Shown in pieces: positions 1 to 7,343 of a stretch of DNA of 43,762 nt. The DNA is taken from NCBI GenBank assembly GCA_003141235.1, contig PLLL01000103.1:272-44033 (forward strand), written 5' to 3'. The stretch is from Dehalococcoidia bacterium (GTDB lineage: Bacteria; Chloroflexota; Dehalococcoidia; Dehalococcoidales; RBG-16-60-22). A program made the translations under genes and the position numbers. How positions within the stretch are numbered: the stretch's first letter is position 1; each line of letters begins with the position of its first letter. The notes below the pieces were generated by a model. That model was not told where the DNA came from, made no database searches, and saw only the letters and a list, made by a program, of their open reading frames with translations.

Positions 1-114
1 AAGTGCGGCATCGGCAAGTGCGGGCGCTGCAACATCGGGGATTTATATGTCTGCCGGGACGGGCCGGTCTTTTCCTACGCGCAGATTAAAGATTTCATTT
101 CCAGCGAGTATTAG
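1..114 (+). CDS. C-terminal end of an Fe-S flavoprotein oxidoreductase subunit (partial)
   Basis: The reading frame is open from the window edge to a TAG and gives the last 37 residues of a protein. It contains the cysteine pattern CGIGKCGRC followed by a fourth cysteine in YVCRDGP, then a short tail. This arrangement is typical of the C-terminal [2Fe-2S] site of PyrK/AsrB-type FAD/NAD(P)-binding subunits (dihydroorotate dehydrogenase electron-transfer subunit, anaerobic sulfite reductase subunit B, sulfhydrogenase gamma). These subunits move electrons between NAD(P)H and partner Fe-S proteins. The rest of the gene lies to the left of the window, so the exact subfamily cannot be fixed. Confidence 0.7.
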   Translation, partial: KCGIGKCGRCNIGDLYVCRDGPVFSYAQIKDFISSEY

Positions 115-154
115 GGTATAATAATAATTCCGCTTCACCCGATAGGAGGACATT

Positions 155-604
155 ATGTCATTAGCCGATTTGGAAAAGAGAATGCAGGCCTTCGAAGACC
201 TGGAAGCTATTAAAAAGCTGCATCAGAAGTATATTAGTTTGATGGACAACATCCTTTATGATAAAGTTCCTGACCTCTTTACGGATGATGCAACGGTGGA
301 AATCCGCCAACACGGCGTGAAGAGGGGCAAAAAAGAAATCAACGATGTCTACCAGATGATAAAAGGATTTTATAAAGGCGGCGTTGCCCGGCACATCGGG
401 CATATGTGCGTCGAGCCGGATATCAATGTCAACGGGAATAACGCCAAGGGTACCTGGCTGATTTACTTTTTCGATTCTATACCAAAACAATCCTGGGTGC
501 AGGGCATCAACGATTGTGAATACCGGAAAGTAAACGGAAAATGGCTTATCAGCAAGCTAAAGTTCACCCGGACATTAGCGTCTGATCCGGCGCTGTTTCC
601 TTAA
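155..604 (+). CDS. SnoaL-like / NTF2-fold protein
   Basis: This is a 149-residue protein with a clear Shine-Dalgarno (AGGAGG at 144-149) five bases before the ATG. The N-terminal helical part (DLEAIKKLHQKYISLMD), the following LFTDDATVEI strand and the later conserved GRxH-like region (VARHIGHM) fit the SnoaL_4/NTF2-like alpha+beta cone fold. Family members are small cyclases, isomerases, hydratases or ligand-binding proteins, and the substrate cannot be told from sequence. It starts 40 bases after the preceding oxidoreductase subunit on the same strand, so co-transcription is possible. Length is normal for a single SnoaL domain. The family call is fairly safe; the function is unknown. Confidence 0.75.
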   Translation: MSLADLEKRMQAFEDLEAIKKLHQKYISLMDNILYDKVPDLFTDDATVEIRQHGVKRGKKEINDVYQMIKGFYKGGVARHIGHMCVEPDINVNGNNAKGTWLIYFFDSIPKQSWVQGINDCEYRKVNGKWLISKLKFTRTLASDPALFP

Positions 605-627
605 TCCCCACATCCTTTTCCCCCTCG

Positions 628-763
628 GTCATTGCGAGCCATCCCGATGAGTCACCTTTACTTCTTACGAATCGGAAGGCGTGGCAATCCCTATCAACGA
701 AATAGATTAATCTTGGAGATTGCCACGGTCGTCCCGACTTCATCGGGACTCCCTCGCAGTGAC
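628..763. repeat. Dispersed imperfect palindrome (nested inverted repeats)
   Basis: Outer arms GTCATTGCGAG (628-638) and CTCGCAGTGAC (753-763) are inverted copies with one mismatch. The inner arms CGTGGCAATC (680-689) and GATTGCCACG (717-726) are perfect inverted copies. Between them, copies of CCCGATGA appear on both sides in opposite orientation. The whole stretch can fold into one long branched hairpin and carries no gene. It looks like a non-coding interspersed repeat and sits between two 3' gene ends. Confidence 0.7.
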
Positions 764-796
764 AGAATGTTATTGGTGGATTTTTTTAAGCCGTTT

Positions 797-2347
797 CTAT
801 TTATTCTTATCGTCAGTCATGTCCGGCGGCCGTACCTTATTGGGGAGAATAATCAGGGTGATAATGGAACTTGCTACCATGATAAAAGCTCCAATAAACA
901 GCGCCTCTTTTGAACCGGCGGTAAAAGCCAAGTTAGATTGGTCGACGATCATCTTTGACAGCTGGGGAACAGGAATATTCTGCGCTACGATGTGCGCCCC
1001 CTGAATGCTCCCTCTTATTGTCTCCAGGGCTTGAGCCGTAAGCTGGGCCGGCCATTGCACAGCATTTATTTTAGTTAAATAGGTAGCATTCCCAATCGTC
1101 CCCAGTACCGCTACCCCCAGAGCGGCGCCCACCTGCCGCGTAGTGTTGTTCATGGCCGAGCCCACGCCGGACTGTCTGACCGGAACGGACCCCATGACTG
1201 AGTTCGTAGCCGGGCTCATGGTAAAACCCATGCCCAGGGAACTAAGGCACATGGCAATGACAAGTCTGCCATAACTGACATCCACCGCCGCAATATAGGC
1301 AAAGTAAAAGAAGCCGATGGCCGTTAGCAAAATACCCAGACCAACAGTATATTTAGTGCCTACCCAGCCGGCAATACGCGCCGATATCACGGCGGTGACG
1401 AAAGATGTTAGCGCCATGGGCAGGAGTCTCACGCCGGCCTGGAGGGGGGTGTAACCCTGTACAGATTGCAGGAACTGCCCCATAAAGAAGAAGGAGCCCA
1501 TCAGCCCAAAGAAAACCAGCGTCACGGCCACATTAGCGCCCGTGAATGACATGTTTTTGAAAAAATGCAGCGGCAGCATCGCGTTGCTGGACTTTAACTC
1601 CCAGATGAAAAAGGCTGTTAACAGCACGGCCGCCGCGCCGAAAGAGTAAAGGACTTGTGTTTCCGTCCAGCCGTCCATACCGGCCCTGATAATAGCATAG
1701 ACCAGGGCAAATAATCCGGCAATAGAAAGTATGGTGCCGAGAAAATCAATCCGGCGCGGGTTATCTGTTTTTGAATTTTGGATAAAAATGCCCCCGCCGA
1801 TAATCCCGATGGCAATTACCGGGATGTTGATGTAAAATACCGAGCTCCAATGATAACTATTCAGCAGCCAGCCGCCTACCAGCGGTCCGATACCCATTCC
1901 CAGGCCGAACACCGCCGCCCAGATAGCAATGGCCTGGGCGCGTTCTTTGGAATCCCGGAAGGTCGAGGTTAAGATTGAGAGGGTGGCGGGTGTTATCATC
2001 GCCCCGCTCATGCCCATCAACGCCCGCATAACTATAAGCATACCCGTTGAATTGGAGAGCGCCGCTCCCAGTGAAAAGAGACCGAACAGAATCAAACCAA
2101 CCGTTAAAGTCGGCTTGCGCCCCAGGCGGTCGCCGAGATAGCCCATCGTCAGCAGCACGCCGGCAAATGCCAGCACATAAGCATCGATAATCCATTGGAG
2201 CTGGCTGGCGCTGGAACCCAGGTCTTGTGCAATTGACGGCAAAGCCAAGTTCAGCACCGAATTGTCTAAGGAAATAACCAGTAATGAAATGCACATGAAG
2301 GCCAGCGAAATCCATCGCTGGCGGTAAGCTTTGGTCTGTTCAATCAT
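797..2347 (-). CDS. MFS drug exporter, DHA2 (EmrB/QacA) type
   Basis: This 516-residue integral membrane protein has the length and spacing of a 14-helix DHA2 transporter. Near residue 28 it shows the family motif LDNSVLNLALPSI, and after helix 2 the motif A loop GYLGDRLGRKP. The loop after helix 4-5 reads YHWSSVFYINIPV, as in EmrB and QacA. Such proteins expel hydrophobic drugs or dyes from the cytoplasm in exchange for protons. The start is supported by a GGAG-type ribosome site eight bases upstream. The gene is divergent from the flavodoxin gene, with about 200 bases of shared upstream region. No adjacent TetR/MarR regulator or membrane-fusion partner is visible. The substrate is unknown. 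Confidence 0.9.
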   Translation of the reverse strand: MIEQTKAYRQRWISLAFMCISLLVISLDNSVLNLALPSIAQDLGSSASQLQWIIDAYVLAFAGVLLTMGYLGDRLGRKPTLTVGLILFGLFSLGAALSNSTGMLIVMRALMGMSGAMITPATLSILTSTFRDSKERAQAIAIWAAVFGLGMGIGPLVGGWLLNSYHWSSVFYINIPVIAIGIIGGGIFIQNSKTDNPRRIDFLGTILSIAGLFALVYAIIRAGMDGWTETQVLYSFGAAAVLLTAFFIWELKSSNAMLPLHFFKNMSFTGANVAVTLVFFGLMGSFFFMGQFLQSVQGYTPLQAGVRLLPMALTSFVTAVISARIAGWVGTKYTVGLGILLTAIGFFYFAYIAAVDVSYGRLVIAMCLSSLGMGFTMSPATNSVMGSVPVRQSGVGSAMNNTTRQVGAALGVAVLGTIGNATYLTKINAVQWPAQLTAQALETIRGSIQGAHIVAQNIPVPQLSKMIVDQSNLAFTAGSKEALFIGAFIMVASSIITLIILPNKVRPPDMTDDKNK

Positions 2348-2550
2348 TAAGTTCTCCGTTTCTTTTATGTTTTAGAATTATCCGCGATGATGTTTGCAGT
2401 TGACGACACATTGCCACATTATATATTTTACAATATATCGTAATACGTATGCACTATATGGTGATAGGGCCAGTAGAAATTTGATATTTTTATTATGGCG
2501 TAATTATGATATGCTGTATGAACATTAAAAGACAGGCTGGAGATGATAAT

Positions 2551-3060
2551 ATGGAAAATAAAATCCTGGTGGCATACGCCAGCAAATACGGCGCGACAAA
2601 AGAAATTGCCGAGAAAATCGGGGAGGCGCTAAAGCAGGAGGGCTTACAGGCGGATATCTTGCCCGTGAAGAGCGTGAAAAACCTTGCTGAATATAAAGCC
2701 GTGGTAATAGGCAGTGGGGTTTACATCGCCAAATGGCGGAAAGAGGCCGCCAATTTCCTCAAGGCTAACGAAAAGCTGCTGTCGGAAAGGCCGGTATGGC
2801 TTTTTTCCACCGGCCCCGCGAGCAAGGGCGACCCGGTGCAACTGCTAAAGGGGTGGAAATTCCCTAAAGGGTTACAGCCAATCGCCGACAGTATCAAGCC
2901 GCGGGATATCGCCGTCTTTCACGGTAATATAAACGTTGAAAAGATGAATTTTGTGGAAAAATGGATGATGAAACAGGTTAAATCTGAGTATGGTGATTTC
3001 CGCGACTGGGACGCTATAACAAAGTGGGCTAAAGGGATAGCGGAGGCGGTAAAGAAATAA
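2551..3060 (+). CDS. Flavodoxin-domain protein (HemG-like)
   Basis: The N-terminus ILVAYASKYGATKEIAEKIG is the FMN-phosphate loop of flavodoxins, in the version used by menaquinone-dependent protoporphyrinogen oxidase-like proteins. The central VVIGSGVYIAKWRKEA and FSTGPASKGDP segments match the other two FMN-binding loops. I place the start at the ATG at 2551 (169 residues) because GGAG lies eight bases before it; an in-frame upstream ATG at 2506 has no ribosome site. The protein is soluble and single-domain and probably shuttles electrons or acts on a small oxidised substrate. A role in haem synthesis is not shown by context. A strong terminator follows at once. Confidence 0.8.
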   Translation: MENKILVAYASKYGATKEIAEKIGEALKQEGLQADILPVKSVKNLAEYKAVVIGSGVYIAKWRKEAANFLKANEKLLSERPVWLFSTGPASKGDPVQLLKGWKFPKGLQPIADSIKPRDIAVFHGNINVEKMNFVEKWMMKQVKSEYGDFRDWDAITKWAKGIAEAVKK

Positions 3061-3081
3061 GGGGTAACACCAGATAAAACA

Positions 3082-3118
3082 AAAATCCCCGACCCTGAAA
3101 AAGTCGGGGATTTTATTT
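3082..3118 (+). terminator. Rho-independent terminator after the flavodoxin gene
   Basis: A perfect 12-bp stem, AAAATCCCCGAC (3082-3093) with GTCGGGGATTTT (3103-3114), has a 9-base loop and runs into a T-rich tail. Confidence 0.9.
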
Positions 3119-3242
3119 AATTAATATATTTACATAATTATTGTAAATATGTTGTAAACATTATTAATATAATATTATTCTTTATTATTTTTAAATGTAT
3201 TTAGCTTATTTTAACGCTCATTTTTCATACTTGTAATATGTA

Positions 3243-3271
3243 TTGACTTTCTAAGATAAATATAATATACT
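3243..3271 (+). promoter_or_regulatory. Sigma-70-type promoter for the small-gene islet
   Basis: TTGACT (3243-3248) and TATACT (3266-3271) are separated by exactly 17 bases. They lie 41 bases upstream of the first small gene, in very AT-rich DNA. Confidence 0.6.
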
Positions 3272-3312
3272 TAATTCGTAATATATTATTGTTATATTGG
3301 TGATGAAACATT

Positions 3313-3528
3313 ATGGACGAAAAGGACACGTTCAAGTATCACTTAAAGCAAGGACGAAAAATAATTCACAGGGGGATCACGGATAATATCTTACGTACTG
3401 AGGAGAAACATCAACGGGAAAATTCTAACTATAAAGTTTTTCAAGTTGGGCGACGCACCACCCGTGACGCAGCGCTTAAATGGAAACATGGTGGAGGCAA
3501 AAGGAGGTATCAAAAGAATGACTGGTAG
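3313..3528 (+). CDS. Small basic protein with GIY-YIG-like motif
   Basis: This is a 71-residue, lysine- and arginine-rich protein. The stretch IIHRGITDNILRTEEKHQ resembles the second half of GIY-YIG nuclease cores (GIT, three to five residues, R, then EH), although the pattern is incomplete (EKH). It is followed by QVGRRTTRDAALKWK, which I recall from a widespread family of short uncharacterised proteins. No GIY or YIG strand pair precedes it, so catalytic activity is doubtful. It is the first gene of a three-gene run behind a strong promoter, and its 3' end overlaps the next gene by 11 bases. AT-rich codons differ from the neighbours, which suggests transfer. Function unknown. Confidence 0.55.
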   Translation: MDEKDTFKYHLKQGRKIIHRGITDNILRTEEKHQRENSNYKVFQVGRRTTRDAALKWKHGGGKRRYQKNDW

Positions 3529-3730
3529 AAATATGAAGAAATTTAAAAAAGACCTCGGTAATTTCGGCGAAGACTTGGCTGGATATGTTCCGGGAGCAGG
3601 GCAAGCCTTGCAGATACGGGGAACATATAATAAAGCCACAAAACTTAAAAAGTCAGGAACGAAAGTATATAACGATATCAAGCGTAAAATACGTAATCGA
3701 GTGAATCATTACACTCGATATTTTAGATAG
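3518..3730 (+). CDS. Small basic hypothetical protein
   Basis: This 70-residue protein begins at the ATG at 3518, ten bases after AGGAGG; that ribosome site argues against longer in-frame versions. It is strongly basic (KKFKKDLGNF, KRKIRNRVNHY) and has a glycine/proline-containing middle (YVPGAGQAL). I do not recognise a family. Its start lies inside the end of the previous gene, which implies translational coupling. Basic charge and position leave a nucleic-acid-binding or membrane-active role open, but nothing in the sequence decides it. Confidence 0.45.
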   Translation: MTGRNMKKFKKDLGNFGEDLAGYVPGAGQALQIRGTYNKATKLKKSGTKVYNDIKRKIRNRVNHYTRYFR

Positions 3731-3757
3731 AAAATTGAAATGAGGAGGTGATAAATA

Positions 3758-3904
3758 ATGGAAAAGAAAACAAGGATTCCTACTGGTAAAATGAAAGTCA
3801 GCACTTTCGAGAAAAAATATCATGTAAAACTAAGAAGTTCTAATGGAAGAGATATAAACGGTCGAATGCGTTTAAAGACTCATCGGGAACAAGAAGGTAT
3901 TTAA
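3758..3904 (+). CDS. 48-residue basic hypothetical protein
   Basis: The ATG at 3758 is preceded by GAGGAGGTG with good spacing, and the frame runs 48 codons to TAA. The product (starting MEKKTRIPTGK, ending THREQEGI) is basic and hydrophilic, with no signal peptide or membrane segment. It is the third member of the AT-rich islet and lies 27 bases after the second. I do not recognise it. The strong ribosome site is the main reason to believe it is translated. Confidence 0.4.
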   Translation: MEKKTRIPTGKMKVSTFEKKYHVKLRSSNGRDINGRMRLKTHREQEGI

Positions 3905-3998
3905 GAATCTTCAATTTAAGCATATACTATTATGACACCACATAAATATGATTACTAAACAAAAATCCCCGACTTTTTAAGGGCCGGCGGAAAGGGAA

Positions 3999-4114
3999 TA
4001 ATCCCTCCCTAACCCTCCCTTTTTCTAAGGGAGGGGATAAACAAACACACCATTGTATCTCTGGTTATTTGCTGATCTTCCCCTCTTTGAAAAAGAGGGG
4101 CCAGGGGAGATTTA
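3999..4114. repeat. Short MITE-like element sharing ends with the DUF559 element
   Basis: The left end (3999-4037) contains CCCTCCCTTTTTCTAAGGGAGGG. Reading the right end (4077-4114) on the other strand gives AAATCTCCCCTGG, then CCCCTCTTTTTCAAAGAGGGG. The two ends are inverted copies of each other, and each also forms its own small hairpin. The right end is nearly the same as the right terminal repeat of the element at 24531-25225. No gene lies inside. It looks like a non-autonomous relative of that element. I see no convincing target duplication here. Confidence 0.65.
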
Positions 4115-4124
4115 ATAAAGAAAA

Positions 4125-4145
4125 GGGCGGGTCTGAGACCCGCCC
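4125..4145 (-). terminator. Terminator of the hydrogenase/metVF operon
   Basis: On the minus strand GGGCGGGTC pairs with GACCCGCCC across a 3-base loop and is followed by TTTTCTTT. It lies just past the metF stop codon. Confidence 0.85.
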
Positions 4146-4151
4146 CTACTT

Positions 4152-5033
4152 TTAAAGTCCGGCCATGGCCATGATTTGGGGCACTTTCTTCTCCCAGCCT
4201 ATTGCCATGATGTGCACGCCCTGGCACATCGGTTTCATCTTTTTAATAAGGACGGCGGCCATTTCCAGTCCCACCTTTTCCCGGTCTTCTTTAGCGGCGG
4301 CAGCTATCTTCTGTATCTGGTCGTCAGGCACGCGGATGCCGGCCACGTTAGCGTTCATAAACTTGGCGAAACCGGCATTTTTCAGCGGGATAATGCCCAC
4401 CATCACGGGCACATTGAATTTCTCCACCCGTTTCATAAACTTCTCGAACGATACCGGGTCGTAGACGGCCTGGGTCTGGAAGAACTTGGCCCCGGCGGCT
4501 ATTTTCTTTTGCATTTTGGCAATTTGAAGCTCTTCGGAAGCCTCGGTATTGGACTCTACTTTCACCACCGCGCCGGCGAAGAAAGACGGTTTGCCGGTTA
4601 ACGCGTTGCCGGACATGTCGAAGCCCTCGTTAAGGCGCGTGATAGCGCTCAAAAGCGTGACCGAGTCGAGGTCGAAGACGCCCTTAGCCTGGGGATGGTC
4701 GCCCAGAGCGGGTAAATCCCCCGTTAAAGCCAGGACATTCTTAATGCCCATGACCCACGCGCCGAGAAGGTCGGACTGTAAAGCGATACGGTTGCGGTCG
4801 CGGCAGGTCATCTGGAAGATAGGCTCCAGGCCGCCCTGCACGCAAAGCGCCGCCGTCACCAGGCCGCTTAAGCGCATGACCGAGCTTTGCTGGTCGGTGA
4901 CGTTAGCAGCATCCACTTTACCCTTGAGAACTTCAATATTTTCTTTTATTTCATGAGTTTCGGTGCCCTTGAGCGGGCCAAACTCACAGGAGATAGCGAA
5001 TTTCCCTGATTCAATGGCTGATTGCAGGCTCAT
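4152..5033 (-). CDS. metF: Methylenetetrahydrofolate reductase catalytic subunit
   Basis: This 293-residue TIM-barrel protein reduces methylene-tetrahydrofolate to methyl-tetrahydrofolate in the methyl branch of the Wood-Ljungdahl pathway. The N-terminal ISCEFGPLKG strand carries the family's catalytic acid region. NVTDQQSS, QMTCRDRNRIALQSDLLGA and ALTGDLPALGDHPQAKGVFDLDS are hallmark folate/FAD-binding motifs, and FFQTQAVYD marks the later barrel. I start at the ATG at 5033: its A overlaps the metV stop codon (TAATG), and the open frame upstream only shadows metV. The protein is short, lacking the regulatory domain of eukaryotic enzymes, as in acetogens where MetV and Hdr-type proteins supply electrons. 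It acts in the cytoplasm. Confidence 0.93.
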   Translation of the reverse strand: MSLQSAIESGKFAISCEFGPLKGTETHEIKENIEVLKGKVDAANVTDQQSSVMRLSGLVTAALCVQGGLEPIFQMTCRDRNRIALQSDLLGAWVMGIKNVLALTGDLPALGDHPQAKGVFDLDSVTLLSAITRLNEGFDMSGNALTGKPSFFAGAVVKVESNTEASEELQIAKMQKKIAAGAKFFQTQAVYDPVSFEKFMKRVEKFNVPVMVGIIPLKNAGFAKFMNANVAGIRVPDDQIQKIAAAAKEDREKVGLEMAAVLIKKMKPMCQGVHIMAIGWEKKVPQIMAMAGL

Positions 5034-5767
5034 TACGCTTTCACCTCCTTTACAGTATTTGCCGGCTTGGCGGGAGGTGCCGGAGGAGCTGGCGGCTTGG
5101 CGATATTTTCCAGCGCGTAAAGCGGCGTAGACATCATTTCCGGGCGGGGCATTATCTTCTTGTGGTCGAGGGGCTTTATCATATCCGCGAGACGGTTCAA
5201 CTGCCCCTTGGCTTTCAAACGATTGTATATAAGTTCCCAGCCGCAATCGCGGTCTTTGGAAATTTCACACTTGCCTTTATTGGCCCCGCCGCAAGCGCCG
5301 CTGACCAGGCTCTTGGTGCAGGCGGTGATGGGACAAACGCCGCCGGTGTGGAACAGGAGGCACTGGCCGCACTCATTACAGCGTTCGCTGCCCTCCCATT
5401 CACCGCGCGTACCGCCCATGTTGACCGTATTACATCCAGGATAAACAATCTTGTTTATCGAGGCGGCGACAGCCTGGATACCGATACCGCAGGTTAAGAC
5501 GAGAACTGAGTCGGCGGCGGCTACCTGGTCTACCCTGCCCCTTAACCCCGATTTCACCAGGGCTTTGGAGCAGAGAAAGTCGATGACCTTGGTGCCGGTT
5601 ACTATCTTGCCAGCCGCAGTCAGTTTGTCCTTCATTTCAGCTACCTGTTTGGGGCCGCCGCTGCCCGATGACTGGGCGCAGCCGTTGCAGCCCAGGATAA
5701 AAACGCTTTTATCTTTTTCAAGATAGGCCTGAATTTCTTCCAACGGTTTTTGTTCTGATAAAATCAT
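5033..5767 (-). CDS. metV: MetV, zinc/Fe-S partner of MetF
   Basis: This is a 244-residue cysteine-rich protein of the methylene-tetrahydrofolate reductase C-terminal (MTHFR_C) family. Cysteine groups are CNGCAQSSGSGG near residue 28, FLCSKAL and TCGIGIQA in the middle, and CNECGQCLLFHTGGVCP with TACTK, SGACGG, GKCE and RDCGW near residues 135-180. In Moorella-type acetogens MetV binds MetF and passes electrons to it from HdrABC-type partners. A proline/alanine-rich tail (KPPAPPAPPAKPA) ends the protein. It couples translationally to metF by a one-base overlap and lies 16 bases after the hydrogenase large subunit, which points to a joint H2-driven complex. The family call is firm; the complex is inferred from context. 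Confidence 0.88.
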   Translation of the reverse strand: MILSEQKPLEEIQAYLEKDKSVFILGCNGCAQSSGSGGPKQVAEMKDKLTAAGKIVTGTKVIDFLCSKALVKSGLRGRVDQVAAADSVLVLTCGIGIQAVAASINKIVYPGCNTVNMGGTRGEWEGSERCNECGQCLLFHTGGVCPITACTKSLVSGACGGANKGKCEISKDRDCGWELIYNRLKAKGQLNRLADMIKPLDHKKIMPRPEMMSTPLYALENIAKPPAPPAPPAKPANTVKEVKA

Positions 5768-5783
5768 CTCTCCTCCTTTAAAC

Positions 5784-7343
5784 CTACACTACCCTGTATT
5801 GACCGAGTTCTCGACCTTTGGGCGTGACGACATGGATGGAGCAAGCCAGGCAGGGGTCGAAGGAGCGGATGATACGCACGATTTCAAACGGGTTCTTCTC
5901 ATCCTTCACTTTCGTGCCGATAAGCGCCTGCTCAATGGGGCCGTGCTGGCCCATATCATCCATCGGCGAGATATTCCAGGTAGTCGGCACGACCGCCTGG
6001 TAGTTGGCAATTTTCTTGTCTTTAATTTCAATAAAGTGCCCGAGTGCGCCGCGTGAGCCTTCGATAATGCCCATGCCCATCGCGGTATCAGGGATTTCAT
6101 ACGTTGTATAGCATGGCTCGCCCGGTTTCAGGGACAGCGCCCAGCCTTCGAGCTGGTCGGCTATGTATTTAGCGGAGAGCGCCCGCGCCAGGTGGCGTCC
6201 CAGCACGGAGAAGAGAACTGAAGGCTTCGCTTTAAGCTTGGCCAAAGCGCCATCCACCAGCTCTTTCATCTTCGGGTCGCCTTTAGCGTAAGTGACCGCC
6301 ACTCGCGCCACCGCGCCGACCTCGTAAACCTTGCCGTCATAGCGCGGCGCCTTGGTCCAGGTGTAGGCGCCATTTTTGCCGGGCTGCGGTTTGGTATCGC
6401 CATGGGCAGGATGAAGTCCCGAAGTAGAATCTTCATACCAGGAATGTTTGACGTATTCAGCAATTTTGTTCATATCCAGCGTGCCCGGCTTAAGGTCGGC
6501 GGAGATAGTCCCCTGCTTGAAGAGCCTATCGCGGGTGGCGTAGTCAGGGCTCTTGCCGTCGAGGTCGTACATACCGTAGGAAAGCAGGTTTTTACAGCCG
6601 ACGCCGATGGCCGCGTAATCCAGGTAAGCGCCGGCTACCGCCAGCACATCCGGGATATACACATTATCGATAAAGTCTTTGAGGATTTTTATCTTCCAGA
6701 TATAAGCCATGATGTTGTCCACCGTAGGCACGCTGGTAACGCCGCCGGGGACGACGCCCACGCTGTGCGGGACCTTGCCGCTGAAGATGCTGACCGCCTC
6801 GTGGCCGATGCGCCGGATTTCCAGCGCCCGGACATAATGCGCGACGGCCTGCTGATTGACGGCGGCAGGCAGGCGGTAATCGCCTTCATAGCGGGGCATG
6901 AACGGCCCCAGCTCGCCGCGGGCGATGAAGTCTTTGACCGAGTTCAGTTGTGAATCATTGCCTTCGTATTTGGCCACATCCGCCACGTTGACGTAGTCCA
7001 GCGCCGCGAGGTGGTAGAAGTGGAGGCAGGCGTCCTGGGCGACATGAGCGCCGTGGATAAGGTTACGGATGATGCGGCCGTTATCGGGGATTTTATCGGC
7101 GATGCCGAAGGCGCTATCGAGGTTGAGCGCGGCCGCGATGCCGTGCGACTGCGGGCAGACGCCGCAAATACGCTGGGCGATTATCTGGGCATCACGCGGG
7201 TCTCTGCCGCGCAGGATAAGTTCCAGCCCGCGGAAAAGGTTGCCCGTGCCCCGGGCGTCTTTAACGACACCGTTTTCGACGGTGCACTCTATTTTTAAAT
7301 GTCCCTCAATCCTGGTGACGGGATCGATAACTATTTTACCCAT
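5784..7343 (-). CDS. [NiFe] hydrogenase large (catalytic) subunit
   Basis: This is a 519-residue protein with the complete Ni-Fe ligand set: RICGVCPQSHG near residue 58 and DPCLACSIH near the C-terminus. The start IDPVTRIEGHLKIE is the classical N-terminal motif. Both second-site residues are cysteines, so this is not a selenoenzyme. About 15 residues follow the last histidine (VVTPKGRELGQYRVV), the peptide normally cut off by a maturation protease after Ni insertion; no such protease gene is in the window. Length and motifs resemble group 1 uptake enzymes more than the shorter MvhA of group 3, but grouping needs phylogeny. Its ATG overlaps the small-subunit stop by one base. Confidence 0.95.
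   Translation of the reverse strand: MGKIVIDPVTRIEGHLKIECTVENGVVKDARGTGNLFRGLELILRGRDPRDAQIIAQRICGVCPQSHGIAAALNLDSAFGIADKIPDNGRIIRNLIHGAHVAQDACLHFYHLAALDYVNVADVAKYEGNDSQLNSVKDFIARGELGPFMPRYEGDYRLPAAVNQQAVAHYVRALEIRRIGHEAVSIFSGKVPHSVGVVPGGVTSVPTVDNIMAYIWKIKILKDFIDNVYIPDVLAVAGAYLDYAAIGVGCKNLLSYGMYDLDGKSPDYATRDRLFKQGTISADLKPGTLDMNKIAEYVKHSWYEDSTSGLHPAHGDTKPQPGKNGAYTWTKAPRYDGKVYEVGAVARVAVTYAKGDPKMKELVDGALAKLKAKPSVLFSVLGRHLARALSAKYIADQLEGWALSLKPGEPCYTTYEIPDTAMGMGIIEGSRGALGHFIEIKDKKIANYQAVVPTTWNISPMDDMGQHGPIEQALIGTKVKDEKNPFEIVRIIRSFDPCLACSIHVVTPKGRELGQYRVV

Larger units (their letters stand above)
3077..3973. repeat. 17-bp direct repeat bracketing an AT-rich islet
   Basis: The 17-base string AAACAAAAATCCCCGAC occurs at 3077-3093, as the left arm of the flavodoxin terminator, and again at 3957-3973, where the matching right arm is missing. 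Between the copies, base composition drops sharply and three tiny genes occur. This fits insertion or duplication of a segment, but reuse of a terminator arm by rearrangement would look the same. Confidence 0.5.

Noticed and set aside
5034-5246. Longer metF start
   Set aside because: The upstream in-frame stretch only shadows metV in another frame; the ATG at 5033 gives a normal MetF.
5784-7343. Selenocysteine-containing hydrogenase
   Set aside because: Both CxxC sites encode cysteine and there is no in-frame TGA at the C-terminal motif.
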